This document shows positions 36,397-43,474 of a stretch of 64,000 nt of DNA, piece after piece. A program made the translations under genes and the position numbers. The DNA comes from Frankiales bacterium (GTDB lineage Bacteria > Actinomycetota > Actinomycetes > Mycobacteriales > SCTD01), in assembly GCA_025464695.1 (NCBI GenBank), contig JAODNQ010000270.1, positions 1 to 64,000 on the forward strand, written 5' to 3'. Position 1 is the first letter of the stretch, and every line of letters starts with the position of its first letter. The notes beneath the pieces were generated by a model. It was not told the origin of the DNA. It saw only the letters and a list, made by a program, of their open reading frames with translations, and made no database searches.

Positions 36397-36402
36397 TAGC
36401 CT
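36397..36402 (+). promoter_or_regulatory. -10 box of the anchored SGNH-like gene
   Basis: TAGCCT lies 3 nt before GTG 36406 and 6 nt before GTG 36409, consistent with a leaderless start at 36409. Confidence 0.4.
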
Positions 36403-36405
36403 GAA

Positions 36406-37152
36406 GTGGTGATCAGACGACGACTCGGTGACATCGCGCTGGCTCTGCTGGCCGTCTTCACCATCACCCTGGCCGCCTACGTGTTGGTCCGCGACCCGTC
36501 GCCTCCCAGCAGCGCAGCGCTTCCGACGCCGGTCGCCTCGGCGGCCTTGCCCTCCACAGCACCCAGCAGCTCCGCGACGCCCAGCCGTGCTGCGACAGCC
36601 AGCGGCTCCCCGGTCCCCAGCAGCTCCGCGGCGCCCAGCCCCACTGCTGCTGCCGTGTCCGTTCCCGCCCTGTTGCTCGCCGCGGCAGGGGCACAGGCCG
36701 GCCCCGCGACCGCCGCCGCCACCCTGCTGTCCTGGCAGCTGGGCACGACGCTGCCGGTCCCGCCGGAGACCGCTGCGCTGAAGCTCGCTCTGGTTGACAA
36801 GCAGCTCGTGGTGGTGCAGGCGGCGGACGACGGCTCCGCGTCTCCCGCCGTGGCCGCTGTCCGGGCCGTCCGTGCGGCGGCACCCGTCGTCCGCGTCCTC
36901 GTCGTCGGCCCGCTCGGCCTGGACGGGAAGCAGCACACCGTGCAACGCGACGCTCTCCGGGCCGTCGCCGTGCAGACCAAGGCCGACTTCATCGACCCGG
37001 TGGGATCGGCCTGGGCGTCCCGCCTCGCCTCCCCGTCCTCCGACGGCGGGCTCGCGCCCGCTGACCAGCAGCTCCTCGGGCAGCTGCTGGCCAACGCTAG
37101 CCAGGGCGCGGCGAAGGCTCGTGCCGAGGCCGCAGGCATCCCCGCGAGTTAG
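36406..37152 (+). CDS. Membrane-anchored protein with degenerate SGNH-like domain
   Basis: 248 residues: one N-terminal membrane helix (about 9-28), a long Ser/Pro/Ala/Thr-rich stalk (about 30-85), then a globular part. The segment VVRVLVVGPLGLDGK followed by LRAVAVQTKADFIDPVGSAW looks like SGNH hydrolases of the acyltransferase or lipase type, but no catalytic Gly-Asp-Ser or Asp-x-x-His is present. Likely extracytoplasmic. Start at GTG 36406 or 36409. Confidence 0.5.
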   Translation: MVIRRRLGDIALALLAVFTITLAAYVLVRDPSPPSSAALPTPVASAALPSTAPSSSATPSRAATASGSPVPSSSAAPSPTAAAVSVPALLLAAAGAQAGPATAAATLLSWQLGTTLPVPPETAALKLALVDKQLVVVQAADDGSASPAVAAVRAVRAAAPVVRVLVVGPLGLDGKQHTVQRDALRAVAVQTKADFIDPVGSAWASRLASPSSDGGLAPADQQLLGQLLANASQGAAKARAEAAGIPAS

Positions 37153-37213
37153 CAACGGCGCCTCGCCGAGGTCGCATACGCGGGGGTTGGCGTGCATCGG
37201 GTCCTGCTCCGCC

Positions 37214-37219
37214 TACCGT
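37214..37219 (+). promoter_or_regulatory. -10 box of the 106-residue gene
   Basis: TACCGT then 6 nt then ATG at 37226, a leaderless arrangement. Confidence 0.4.
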
Positions 37220-37225
37220 GGACGG

Positions 37226-37546
37226 ATGGACAACGAGCTGGACCAGGCCCTGAACGACCCTACGTCGCCGGCCGTCGTCGCTCGTAAGTTCGATGAGACC
37301 ACCGACCCGACAGAGCTGGCGGCCTGGTCGGGTGCCGAGGTCATCGAGGTGGAGGTGACGAACAGCGACGGAGAGGTGGCGGTCCAGCCGGTCCTCGAGG
37401 TACCGACGCCCAGGGGCGCGAGGCCAGCGGTCGAGGGTGACTGGGTCGTACGGCTCGGCGAGGGCAAGTTCGTCCCCGTCGCCGCGGACGACTTCACGGC
37501 ACGGTTCGAGCCGCTCGAGCCGGGCGAGTTCGGCGAGGAGAGCTAG
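37226..37546 (+). CDS. Hypothetical acidic protein
   Basis: 106 residues, acidic, soluble: MDNELDQALNDPTSPAV at the N-terminus, then EVIEVEVTNSDGEVAVQP and GDWVVRLGEGKFVPVAADDF, an alternating-strand pattern suggesting a small beta fold. The stop lies inside the last codons of the convergent diguanylate cyclase gene. No family recognised. Confidence 0.55.
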   Translation: MDNELDQALNDPTSPAVVARKFDETTDPTELAAWSGAEVIEVEVTNSDGEVAVQPVLEVPTPRGARPAVEGDWVVRLGEGKFVPVAADDFTARFEPLEPGEFGEES

Positions 37547-39057
37547 ACGCTGACGCTCTCCGCGCCGGCCAGCACCACCGTGTCGCGCCCCCGGGCCTTG
37601 GCCTCGTAGACCGCGGCGTCCGCCCGGGCCAGCGTCGTCGACGGTGCGTCGCCCTGCCGGTGAGTCGCGATCCCGACCGAGAACGTCACCGGCCCGTCCC
37701 ACTTCTCGAGCAGCCGCTGCACCACCACCTGGGCCGCCCCGGTCATATCGACGGACGCTGCGCTCGGCAGCACGAGGGCGAACTCCTCGCCGCCGTACCG
37801 CGCCGCGCAGTCGCCCTCGCGCACGCACGAGCGCAGCGCCTTGCCGAACGCCACGAGGACGGCGTCGCCGGCGGCGTGCCCCTCGGTGTCGTTGAGCCGC
37901 TTGAAGTGGTCCAGGTCGAGGAAGACGACGGCGCCGCCGGGGCGCAGCCGGTCGAGGGCCTCGAGGAACACCCGGCGGTTCGCCAGGCCGGTCAGGGCGT
38001 CCGTGGAGGCCTGCACCTCGAGCCGCCCGACCGAGCGGAGCCGCTCGAGCAGCGCGCCGGCCTGGTGGGACAGCAGCGAGACGACCTGCTGGCTGAACTC
38101 GTCCAGCACCTCGCGCGGCTCGTGCCACCCGACGACCACGCAGCCGAGGTAGCCGCCCTCGCCGGGCACCGGGATGAACAGGCAGGAGGCGAAGCCGAGC
38201 CGGGCCACCACCGAGCGGGCCAGCAGCGGTGACATCGGGGCATCGCCCACGAAGATCGCCCGGCCCTCCTGCAGCGCCAGTCCGATGCCGGACCGGGCCG
38301 CAGCGTCGACCACCAGCGAGCCGAGAGGCGCATCCACCCCACGCTGCCCGCGGTTGGCGTAGAGCGGGGAGCCGGGCGCCGTCGCGACCATCACCACGAC
38401 GGCATCGGGGCTCAGCAGCGTGTGGGCCAGCTCGGCGACGAGGTCGGCCGCGGTGGTCTCGGTCCCGGCCTCGTGCAGGGCGGTGACGGCGTGCAGCAGG
38501 GCCTGGGTGGATGACGTCGCGGTCTGCGAGCGGCTCGTGCTGACCGAGAGCACCTCGCCCACGACCACGGACAGCAGCGCCGCGCCGATCAGGTCCACCG
38601 CGACGGACGCCGGCTCCGCGCCGGCGAGCGCGACGAAGGCGCTGCCGAGCGTGATCGGCGCCAGGTAGAGCGAGGACCGCGGGGGCTGCGTCAGCCCGGC
38701 GTACAGGGCGGCGAGCGCCCAGAACAGCAGGTAGTGGCTGACCGCCCCTGCCCAGGCCCCGAGTGCCCCGCCGATCAGCACCTGGCCCCAGACGTGCGGC
38801 ACCAGGGTGGTCCAGCGCGGCATCCGCGACCACGGCAGCAGGAGGAACAGGACCGACGTCGCCAGCGCGGCCGCCGTCGTCGCCCAGACTGCCGCGAGGT
38901 CGACGTCGGGGGGCAGGAAGCCGATCGTGCCGACCATCGCGATGCCGGCCAGCAGGAAGAGCACGGCCGCGAGCCGTCCGGCCGTGCGCTGCGGGTCCGC
39001 CGTCCGGTCCCAGACGCGCGTGTCCCGCCACGTGGCGGTGCCGGGGACGCGGGTCAC
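37543..39057 (-). CDS. Membrane diguanylate cyclase with GAF and GGDEF domains
   Basis: 504 residues: several N-terminal membrane helices (about 28-175), a GAF-like region (about 195-330), a short linker and a GGDEF domain with DALTGLANRR, FLDLDHFKRLNDTEGHAAGD and the active site GGEEF (422-426). The inhibitory I-site RxxD is kept as REGD (413-416), so product inhibition is expected. It makes cyclic di-GMP. GTG at 39057 has GAGGA upstream; longer readings merge with another gene. It lies inside the EPS cluster, where c-di-GMP commonly controls polymer output. Confidence 0.9.
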   Translation of the reverse strand: MTRVPGTATWRDTRVWDRTADPQRTAGRLAAVLFLLAGIAMVGTIGFLPPDVDLAAVWATTAAALATSVLFLLLPWSRMPRWTTLVPHVWGQVLIGGALGAWAGAVSHYLLFWALAALYAGLTQPPRSSLYLAPITLGSAFVALAGAEPASVAVDLIGAALLSVVVGEVLSVSTSRSQTATSSTQALLHAVTALHEAGTETTAADLVAELAHTLLSPDAVVVMVATAPGSPLYANRGQRGVDAPLGSLVVDAAARSGIGLALQEGRAIFVGDAPMSPLLARSVVARLGFASCLFIPVPGEGGYLGCVVVGWHEPREVLDEFSQQVVSLLSHQAGALLERLRSVGRLEVQASTDALTGLANRRVFLEALDRLRPGGAVVFLDLDHFKRLNDTEGHAAGDAVLVAFGKALRSCVREGDCAARYGGEEFALVLPSAASVDMTGAAQVVVQRLLEKWDGPVTFSVGIATHRQGDAPSTTLARADAAVYEAKARGRDTVVLAGAESVSV

Positions 39058-39213
39058 CTGTTGATCCTCGACCCTCGGCACGGGTTCTGGACTGGTTCGA
39101 AGGGGCGGTCTGCGGCCCACCCGAGGGGTGTCGACGGGGTGCAACGGCACACCCGTGTTGCGCGGACGCACCTGGTGTACTGGTTCGTCCCGTTGCGCAG
39201 CACGAGGAGTCTG

Positions 39214-39423
39214 GTGGGCAGCAGTCAGCGCAGTAGGCAGGTCGGGCTGCTGGCCCGGACCTGCAGCGGCTGCGGCGAGGTCGGGACGCTGCGGGTCAAG
39301 GAGGTCCAGGACCTGCGGCGCTGGGGGCCGTTCCGCCTCAAGGACCGCGAGCCTTACCGGCTGGCCCGCTGCACGAACTGCAAGACCGTGGTGCCGGTGC
39401 GGCGCGACGACCCGGTCAGCTAG
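39214..39423 (+). CDS. Small zinc-ribbon protein, type A copy 2
   Basis: 69 residues from GTG 39214 with GAGGAG just upstream. Cys17/Cys20 and Cys53/Cys56 make two knuckles separated by 32 residues; LRVKEVQDLRRWGP and REPYRLARCTNC are shared with the type A protein at 26608-26835. The stop overlaps the last codon of the convergent dehydrogenase gene. Confidence 0.62.
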   Translation: MGSSQRSRQVGLLARTCSGCGEVGTLRVKEVQDLRRWGPFRLKDREPYRLARCTNCKTVVPVRRDDPVS

Positions 39424-40625
39424 AGCCGGTGCACGCCGGGTGAGGCCGGCAGCGCCGCCCGGGTGTCGAGCACCAGCCGTGCCTGCTCCGCGACGGCCGC
39501 CAGGTCGAACTCCGCGTGCGGCGTCAGCACCACGACGGCGTCGTAGCCGCCGACGTCGTCCAGCGGCGCCGAGGTGAGGTCCTCGAAGGCCGGCACGTGG
39601 GGGTCGCTGTAGGACACGGTGGCGCCCTTGGCCCGGAGCCGGCGCACCACCTCGACGGCCGGCGACTCCCGGCAGTCGGCCACCCCCGGCTTGTACGCGA
39701 CGCCGAGGCACAGCACCGACGCCCGGGACAGCGCGAGGCCGGCGTCGTTGAGCAGGTCGGTCAGCCGCGTGACGACGTAGCTGGGCATCCGGGCGTTGAT
39801 CTCCTGGGCGAGCTCGACGAAGCGGAAGCTCGTGCCGAGCTGGCGCACGCGCCAGGACAGGTAGCTCGGGTCGACCGGGATGCAGTGCCCCCCGACGCCG
39901 GGCCCCGGGTAGAACGGCATGAACCCGAAGGGCTTCGTGGCGGCGGCGGCGATGACGTCGTGCAGGTCGATGTCGAGCTCGCGGCAGAACACCGCCATCT
40001 CGTTGACCAGGGCGATGTTGACGTGCCGGAACGTGTTCTCCAGCAGCTTGGCCATCTCGGCCTCCCGGGTGCCGGCCACCGGCACGACCTGATCGGTGAC
40101 CCGGCGGTAGAGCGCCACGGCCGCCTCGAGGGACTCCGGGGTGGTCCCGCCGACGACCTTCGGGGTGTTGGTGATGCCGTAGGTGGGGTTGCCGGGGTCG
40201 ATGCGCTCGGGCGAGTAGGCCAGCAGGAAGTCGCCCTCCGGGCGGCCCTCGAGCAGCAGCGGCCGCACGACCTCCTCCGTGGTGCCGGGGTAGGTCGTGG
40301 ACTCGAGCACGACGAGGTCGCCCGCGGACAGGACGGTCGCCACCGCCCGAGCGGCCGCCTCGACGGCGGACAGGTCGGGCTGGCCGTCGCGCAGGGGGGT
40401 CGGCACGCAGATCACGTAGGTGTCGGCGTCGTCGGGGAGCTCGATGGTGAAGCGGATGCCGGCGATCTCGGCGTCGGCGACGTCCTCGATGCCGCTGCGC
40501 CCCGCCTGCAGCTCGGCCACCCGGGGAGCGTTGACGTCGAACCCGACGACGTCGCCGGTGGCCTGCAGGGCGACGGCGAGGGGGAGGCCGACGTAGCCGA
40601 GGCCGAGGACGCAGGTGGTGCTCAT
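39420..40625 (-). CDS. Nucleotide-sugar 6-dehydrogenase, UDP-HexNAc type
   Basis: 401 residues. VLGLGYVGLPLAVALQATG is the NAD-binding motif, LLENTFRHVNIALVNE the central domain and GVGGHCIPVDPSYLSW the active-site Cys motif. The GGHCIPVDP form is typical of UDP-N-acetyl-glucosamine/mannosamine dehydrogenases (WbpA/WecC type) rather than UDP-glucose dehydrogenase (usually GGSCFPKD). It oxidises the C6 hydroxyl to a carboxylate, giving a uronic acid donor. ATG at 40625; the longer frame is not supported. Confidence 0.87.
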   Translation of the reverse strand: MSTTCVLGLGYVGLPLAVALQATGDVVGFDVNAPRVAELQAGRSGIEDVADAEIAGIRFTIELPDDADTYVICVPTPLRDGQPDLSAVEAAARAVATVLSAGDLVVLESTTYPGTTEEVVRPLLLEGRPEGDFLLAYSPERIDPGNPTYGITNTPKVVGGTTPESLEAAVALYRRVTDQVVPVAGTREAEMAKLLENTFRHVNIALVNEMAVFCRELDIDLHDVIAAAATKPFGFMPFYPGPGVGGHCIPVDPSYLSWRVRQLGTSFRFVELAQEINARMPSYVVTRLTDLLNDAGLALSRASVLCLGVAYKPGVADCRESPAVEVVRRLRAKGATVSYSDPHVPAFEDLTSAPLDDVGGYDAVVVLTPHAEFDLAAVAEQARLVLDTRAALPASPGVHRL

Positions 40626-40674
40626 GGGTCTCATCCAACCGGACGAGGACATGGCGAGACCCCGGGTACTTCCA

Positions 40675-40712
40675 CGATCGTCGCCGGGGGTAGGGCCGGA
40701 GCTTGACGATCG
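40675..40712. promoter_or_regulatory. 8-bp inverted repeat
   Basis: CGATCGTC (40675-40682) and GACGATCG (40705-40712) are exact reverse complements 22 nt apart. It could be an operator or a stem downstream of the dehydrogenase start region. Confidence 0.4.
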
Positions 40713-40841
40713 AGGGCGGCGGGACGAGTGCCGCACCCGGGGTCACTGGTGCCTGTCGTGGATTCGCCGTACGCCGCAGCGCAGGTGATCCAGTAGTACG
40801 TCCTTGCTACGGCGTCCTAACGGACAGCCACCTCACGAGTC

Positions 40842-40861
40842 CCAGAAGTACTGATTTCTGG
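40842..40861. promoter_or_regulatory. Operator-like inverted repeat CCAGAA-N8-TTCTGG
   Basis: Exact 6-bp arms around 8 nt, the size and spacing typical of a dimeric regulator site. It lies about 170 nt upstream of the small ORF at 41014. Confidence 0.4.
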
Positions 40862-40941
40862 ACCACCTCCTCTCTGTGTGCCACCAGCGTAGGTCGGCCT
40901 CCCGCGAGTTGTCCACGCCTTTCTGCATCACCCGTTCGGCG

Positions 40942-40958
40942 CTCGACCTGAGGTCGAG
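40942..40958. promoter_or_regulatory. 17-bp palindrome
   Basis: Two 8-bp arms, CTCGACCT and AGGTCGAG, flank a single G. It sits about 55 nt upstream of the small ORF at 41014 and is a good operator candidate. Confidence 0.45.
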
Positions 40959-41013
40959 ACCGGGCCGATGCAGCAGTACCGACACACCCCGTGTCCGGAC
41001 CACTGGAGGACCC

Positions 41014-41136
41014 GTGAGCCCCATGACCCTGCTCGCCAGCGGCATCCCGCTCTCGCTGCTGCTCGACCTCGCCCTCGGGCCCGACAGCGAGGCGCTCCTG
41101 CAGGACGAGGCGCTCGAGGAGAGCTCCACGGCCTAG
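41014..41136 (+). CDS. 40-residue small protein
   Basis: GTG at 41014 follows CTGGAGGA and encodes 40 residues, [20 protein letters not shown] then [20 protein letters not shown]: a hydrophobic N-terminal half and an acidic tail. I recall similar short actinobacterial proteins of unknown role, but cannot check this. It ends 11 nt before the SDR gene. Confidence 0.55.
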   Translation: MSPMTLLASGIPLSLLLDLALGPDSEALLQDEALEESSTA

Positions 41137-41139
41137 CCT
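41134..41139 (+). promoter_or_regulatory. -10 box of the UXS-like gene
   Basis: TAGCCT then 8 nt then ATG at 41148, a leaderless arrangement overlapping the stop codon of the preceding small gene. Confidence 0.4.
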
Positions 41140-41147
41140 CCTGCCCC

Positions 41148-42092
41148 ATGCGAGCGGTGGTCACGGGCGGTGCAGGGTTCCTGGGGTCGCACCTGTGCGA
41201 GAGGCTGCTCGACGACGGGTGCGAGGTCCTGGCGCTCGACAACTTCCTCACCGGCACGCCGGCCAACGTCGAGCACCTCCTGGGGCGCAAGGGCTTCGAC
41301 CTCGTCCGGTGCGACGTCACGAACTACGTGCACGTGCCGGGGCCGGTGGACCAGGTGCTGCACTTCGCCTCGCCGGCGTCGCCGATCGACTACCTGCTGC
41401 TGCCGATCGAGACGATGAAGGTCGGCGCGATCGGGACGCTGCACGCGCTGGGGCTGGCGAAGGAGAAGGGCGCGCGGTTCCTGCTGGCGTCGACGTCGGA
41501 GACCTACGGCGATCCGCAGGTCCACCCGCAGCCCGAGACGTACTGGGGTCACGTGAACCCGGTCGGGCCCCGCGGCGTCTACGACGAGGCCAAGCGGTAC
41601 GCCGAGGCGCTGACGATGGCCTACCGCCGCACCCACGACGTCGACACCGCGATCCTGCGCATCTTCAACACCCACGGCCCGCGGATGCGGCCGAACGACG
41701 GCCGGGCGATCCCGGCGTTCGCCTCGCAGGCGCTCCGGGGTCTGCCGATCACCGTGGCGGGGGACGGGTCGCAGACCCGCTCGATCCAGTACGTCGACGA
41801 CCTCGTGGAGGGGATCATGCGGCTGCTGCGCAGCGACCTCGCCGGGCCGGTGAACATCGGCAACCCGCACGAGACGTCCGTGCTGCACCTCGCCGAGACC
41901 GTCAAGCGCCTGACCGGAAGCAGCAGCGAGATCGTGTTCATCGACCGGCCGACCGACGACCCGACGGTCCGCCAGCCCGACATCACCCTGGCGCGCACCG
42001 AGTTGGGCTGGGAGCCGGAGATCGGTTACGAGGAGGGCCTAGAACGGACGCTGGCGTGGTTCCAGGCCCACCCCGAGCTGGTGCAGCCCTAG
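41148..42092 (+). CDS. UDP-glucuronate decarboxylase-like SDR (UXS type)
   Basis: 314 residues. [17 protein letters not shown] binds [17 protein letters not shown] and [12 protein letters not shown] are UXS-type motifs, and [13 protein letters not shown] carries the catalytic Tyr-x-x-x-Lys, followed by [10 protein letters not shown] and [15 protein letters not shown] enzymes convert UDP-glucuronate to UDP-xylose. It would need UDP-glucuronate from elsewhere, because the neighbouring dehydrogenase has a UDP-HexNAc-type active site. An alternative is a related NDP-sugar epimerase. Confidence 0.82.
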   Translation: MRAVVTGGAGFLGSHLCERLLDDGCEVLALDNFLTGTPANVEHLLGRKGFDLVRCDVTNYVHVPGPVDQVLHFASPASPIDYLLLPIETMKVGAIGTLHALGLAKEKGARFLLASTSETYGDPQVHPQPETYWGHVNPVGPRGVYDEAKRYAEALTMAYRRTHDVDTAILRIFNTHGPRMRPNDGRAIPAFASQALRGLPITVAGDGSQTRSIQYVDDLVEGIMRLLRSDLAGPVNIGNPHETSVLHLAETVKRLTGSSSEIVFIDRPTDDPTVRQPDITLARTELGWEPEIGYEEGLERTLAWFQAHPELVQP

Positions 42093-42895
42093 GCCCGCAG
42101 CGCCGCCTCGAACGCCTCCCGCAGCGCCCGCCCCACCGGCCCTGCCGCCTTCGGCGCCCCGTCCAGCGACGTCACCGCCACGACGCCCCGCACCGACGAC
42201 AGCAGCAGCATCTCGTCCGCCGCCCGCAGCTCCGCCACGGTCCCCCGCCGGACCACGGCCGGCCCCGGGTGCAGCCCCAGCGCGACGTCCATCGTCGTCC
42301 CCGGCAGGACCCCCACCTCCAGGGCGGGCGGCGTCACGAGCACGCCGTCCGTCACCCACGCGCAGGTCGACGTCGGGCCCTCGAGCACCTCGCCGTCCGA
42401 CGACGCGAACACGACGTCGTCCGCCCCCTGCGCCGCCGCTTCGCGCAGCGCGGCCATGTTCACGGCGTACGACGTCGACTTCACCCCGCCGAGCAGCCAG
42501 TGCGCCTCGGCCCGCAGTGCGGCCGGCACGCCCAGGGGGAGCACCACGGCCGAGACGGTCAGCACGGGCGGCGGCAGTGCGCTTAGCAGCGCGAACGTCG
42601 TCCCACCGCGGCTCACGACGATCCGCAGGACGCCGTCGGGCGCGGGCCAGGACGCCACACCGAGGGCGACGAGGCCGCGGACGTCGGGGACCTCGAGCGC
42701 CAGCCGGGCGCCGCTGCGGCCCAGCCGGGACAGGTGCGCGTCGAGGAAGGCGGGGCGCCCACCGGCGATCCGCAGGGTCTCGAACACGGACTCGCCGCGC
42801 AGCACGCCGGGGTCGTCGGCGCGCAGCAGCGGGGCCGCGGGATCGGCGAGGACGGGGCCCTCCGGCCCCAGGACGACGAGGACCGTTTCCGTCAC
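42089..42895 (-). CDS. Aminodeoxychorismate lyase-like PLP enzyme (class IV aminotransferase)
   Basis: 268 residues, normal length. [19 protein letters not shown] opens the fold, [20 protein letters not shown] has the PLP-binding Lys (in VKS), and [20 protein letters not shown] is the PabC/branched-chain aminotransferase signature. It most likely makes p-aminobenzoate for folate; D-amino acid or branched-chain transaminase activity cannot be excluded. Its stop overlaps that of the convergent SDR gene. GTG start, leaderless. Confidence 0.75.
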   Translation of the reverse strand: MTETVLVVLGPEGPVLADPAAPLLRADDPGVLRGESVFETLRIAGGRPAFLDAHLSRLGRSGARLALEVPDVRGLVALGVASWPAPDGVLRIVVSRGGTTFALLSALPPPVLTVSAVVLPLGVPAALRAEAHWLLGGVKSTSYAVNMAALREAAAQGADDVVFASSDGEVLEGPTSTCAWVTDGVLVTPPALEVGVLPGTTMDVALGLHPGPAVVRRGTVAELRAADEMLLLSSVRGVVAVTSLDGAPKAAGPVGRALREAFEAALRA

Positions 42896-42902
42896 CCTCC
42901 GG

Positions 42903-42912
42903 AGGCTACTGT
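42903..42912. promoter_or_regulatory. Overlapping divergent -10 boxes for the PabC-like and Fur genes
   Basis: The plus strand reads TACTGT (42907-42912), 6 nt before ATG 42919. The minus strand reads TAGCCT (42908-42903), 7 nt before GTG 42895. The two hexamers share two base pairs and the two start codons are 23 bp apart, so both genes would be leaderless. Confidence 0.55.
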
Positions 42913-42918
42913 CGGTTC

Positions 42919-43356
42919 ATGGGGCGGACCGTGCCGGCGGTGGGGCACGACTGGCAGGCCGAGCTGCGGGCCCGCGGGTACCGGCTGACCCCCCAGCGGC
43001 AGCTGGTCCTGGAGGCCGTCGGCACCCTCGGCCACGCGACGCCGGAGGAGATCGTCACGGCGGTCCGCGAGAAGGCTGCGGGCGTCAACATCTCCACCGT
43101 GTACCGGACCCTGGAGCTCCTCGAGGAGCTCGGGCTCGTGCAGCACGCCCACCTCGGGCACGGCAGCCCCACGTGGTCGGTCGCGGGCGTCGACGACCAC
43201 CTGCACCTGGTCTGCCGCGACTGCGGCGGCGTGGAGGAGGTCGAGCGGGCGGCCGTCGCGGGGATCGCGGAGGAGCTCGAGCGGCGCCGGGGCTTCGTCA
43301 TCGACCTCGGCCACCTGACGGTGTTCGGCCGCTGCCGGGCCTGCGCCCCCGCCTAG
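42919..43356 (+). CDS. Fur-family metal-dependent regulator (possibly Nur/Zur-type)
   Basis: 145 residues. Winged helix with YRLTPQRQLVLEAV and NISTVYRTLELLEELGLV, a dimer domain with DDHLHLVCRDCGGVEEV (metal His and the first Cys pair) and GRCRACAPA at the end (second Cys pair). Metal specificity cannot be set from sequence; similar genes next to ygfZ and FABP in other actinobacteria include the nickel regulator Nur. Promoter overlaps that of the divergent PabC-like gene. Confidence 0.87.
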   Translation: MGRTVPAVGHDWQAELRARGYRLTPQRQLVLEAVGTLGHATPEEIVTAVREKAAGVNISTVYRTLELLEELGLVQHAHLGHGSPTWSVAGVDDHLHLVCRDCGGVEEVERAAVAGIAEELERRRGFVIDLGHLTVFGRCRACAPA

Positions 43357-43474
43357 CTCTACACCTGTCGCAGGTAACGGACAGGTCACGAACGACGACC
43401 CCGGGACGTTCCGGTCGTTCTCGTACGTGGGGCACACACGTCCCGAGCCGGACACCGAAGGAGCACCACCACCC

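Larger units (their letters stand above)
40626..41013. other. Regulatory intergenic region with three inverted repeats
   Basis: 388 bp without a supported gene. It contains CGATCGTC/GACGATCG arms (40675-40682, 40705-40712), CCAGAA-N8-TTCTGG (40842-40861) and a nearly perfect 17-bp palindrome (40942-40958). The density of symmetric elements is higher than in other gaps of this window. Confidence 0.55.

Noticed and set aside
37097..39031. Long minus-strand frame overlapping the diguanylate cyclase
   Set aside because: The GGDEF, GAF and membrane segments are encoded in the other frame; this one is Arg/Gly-rich.
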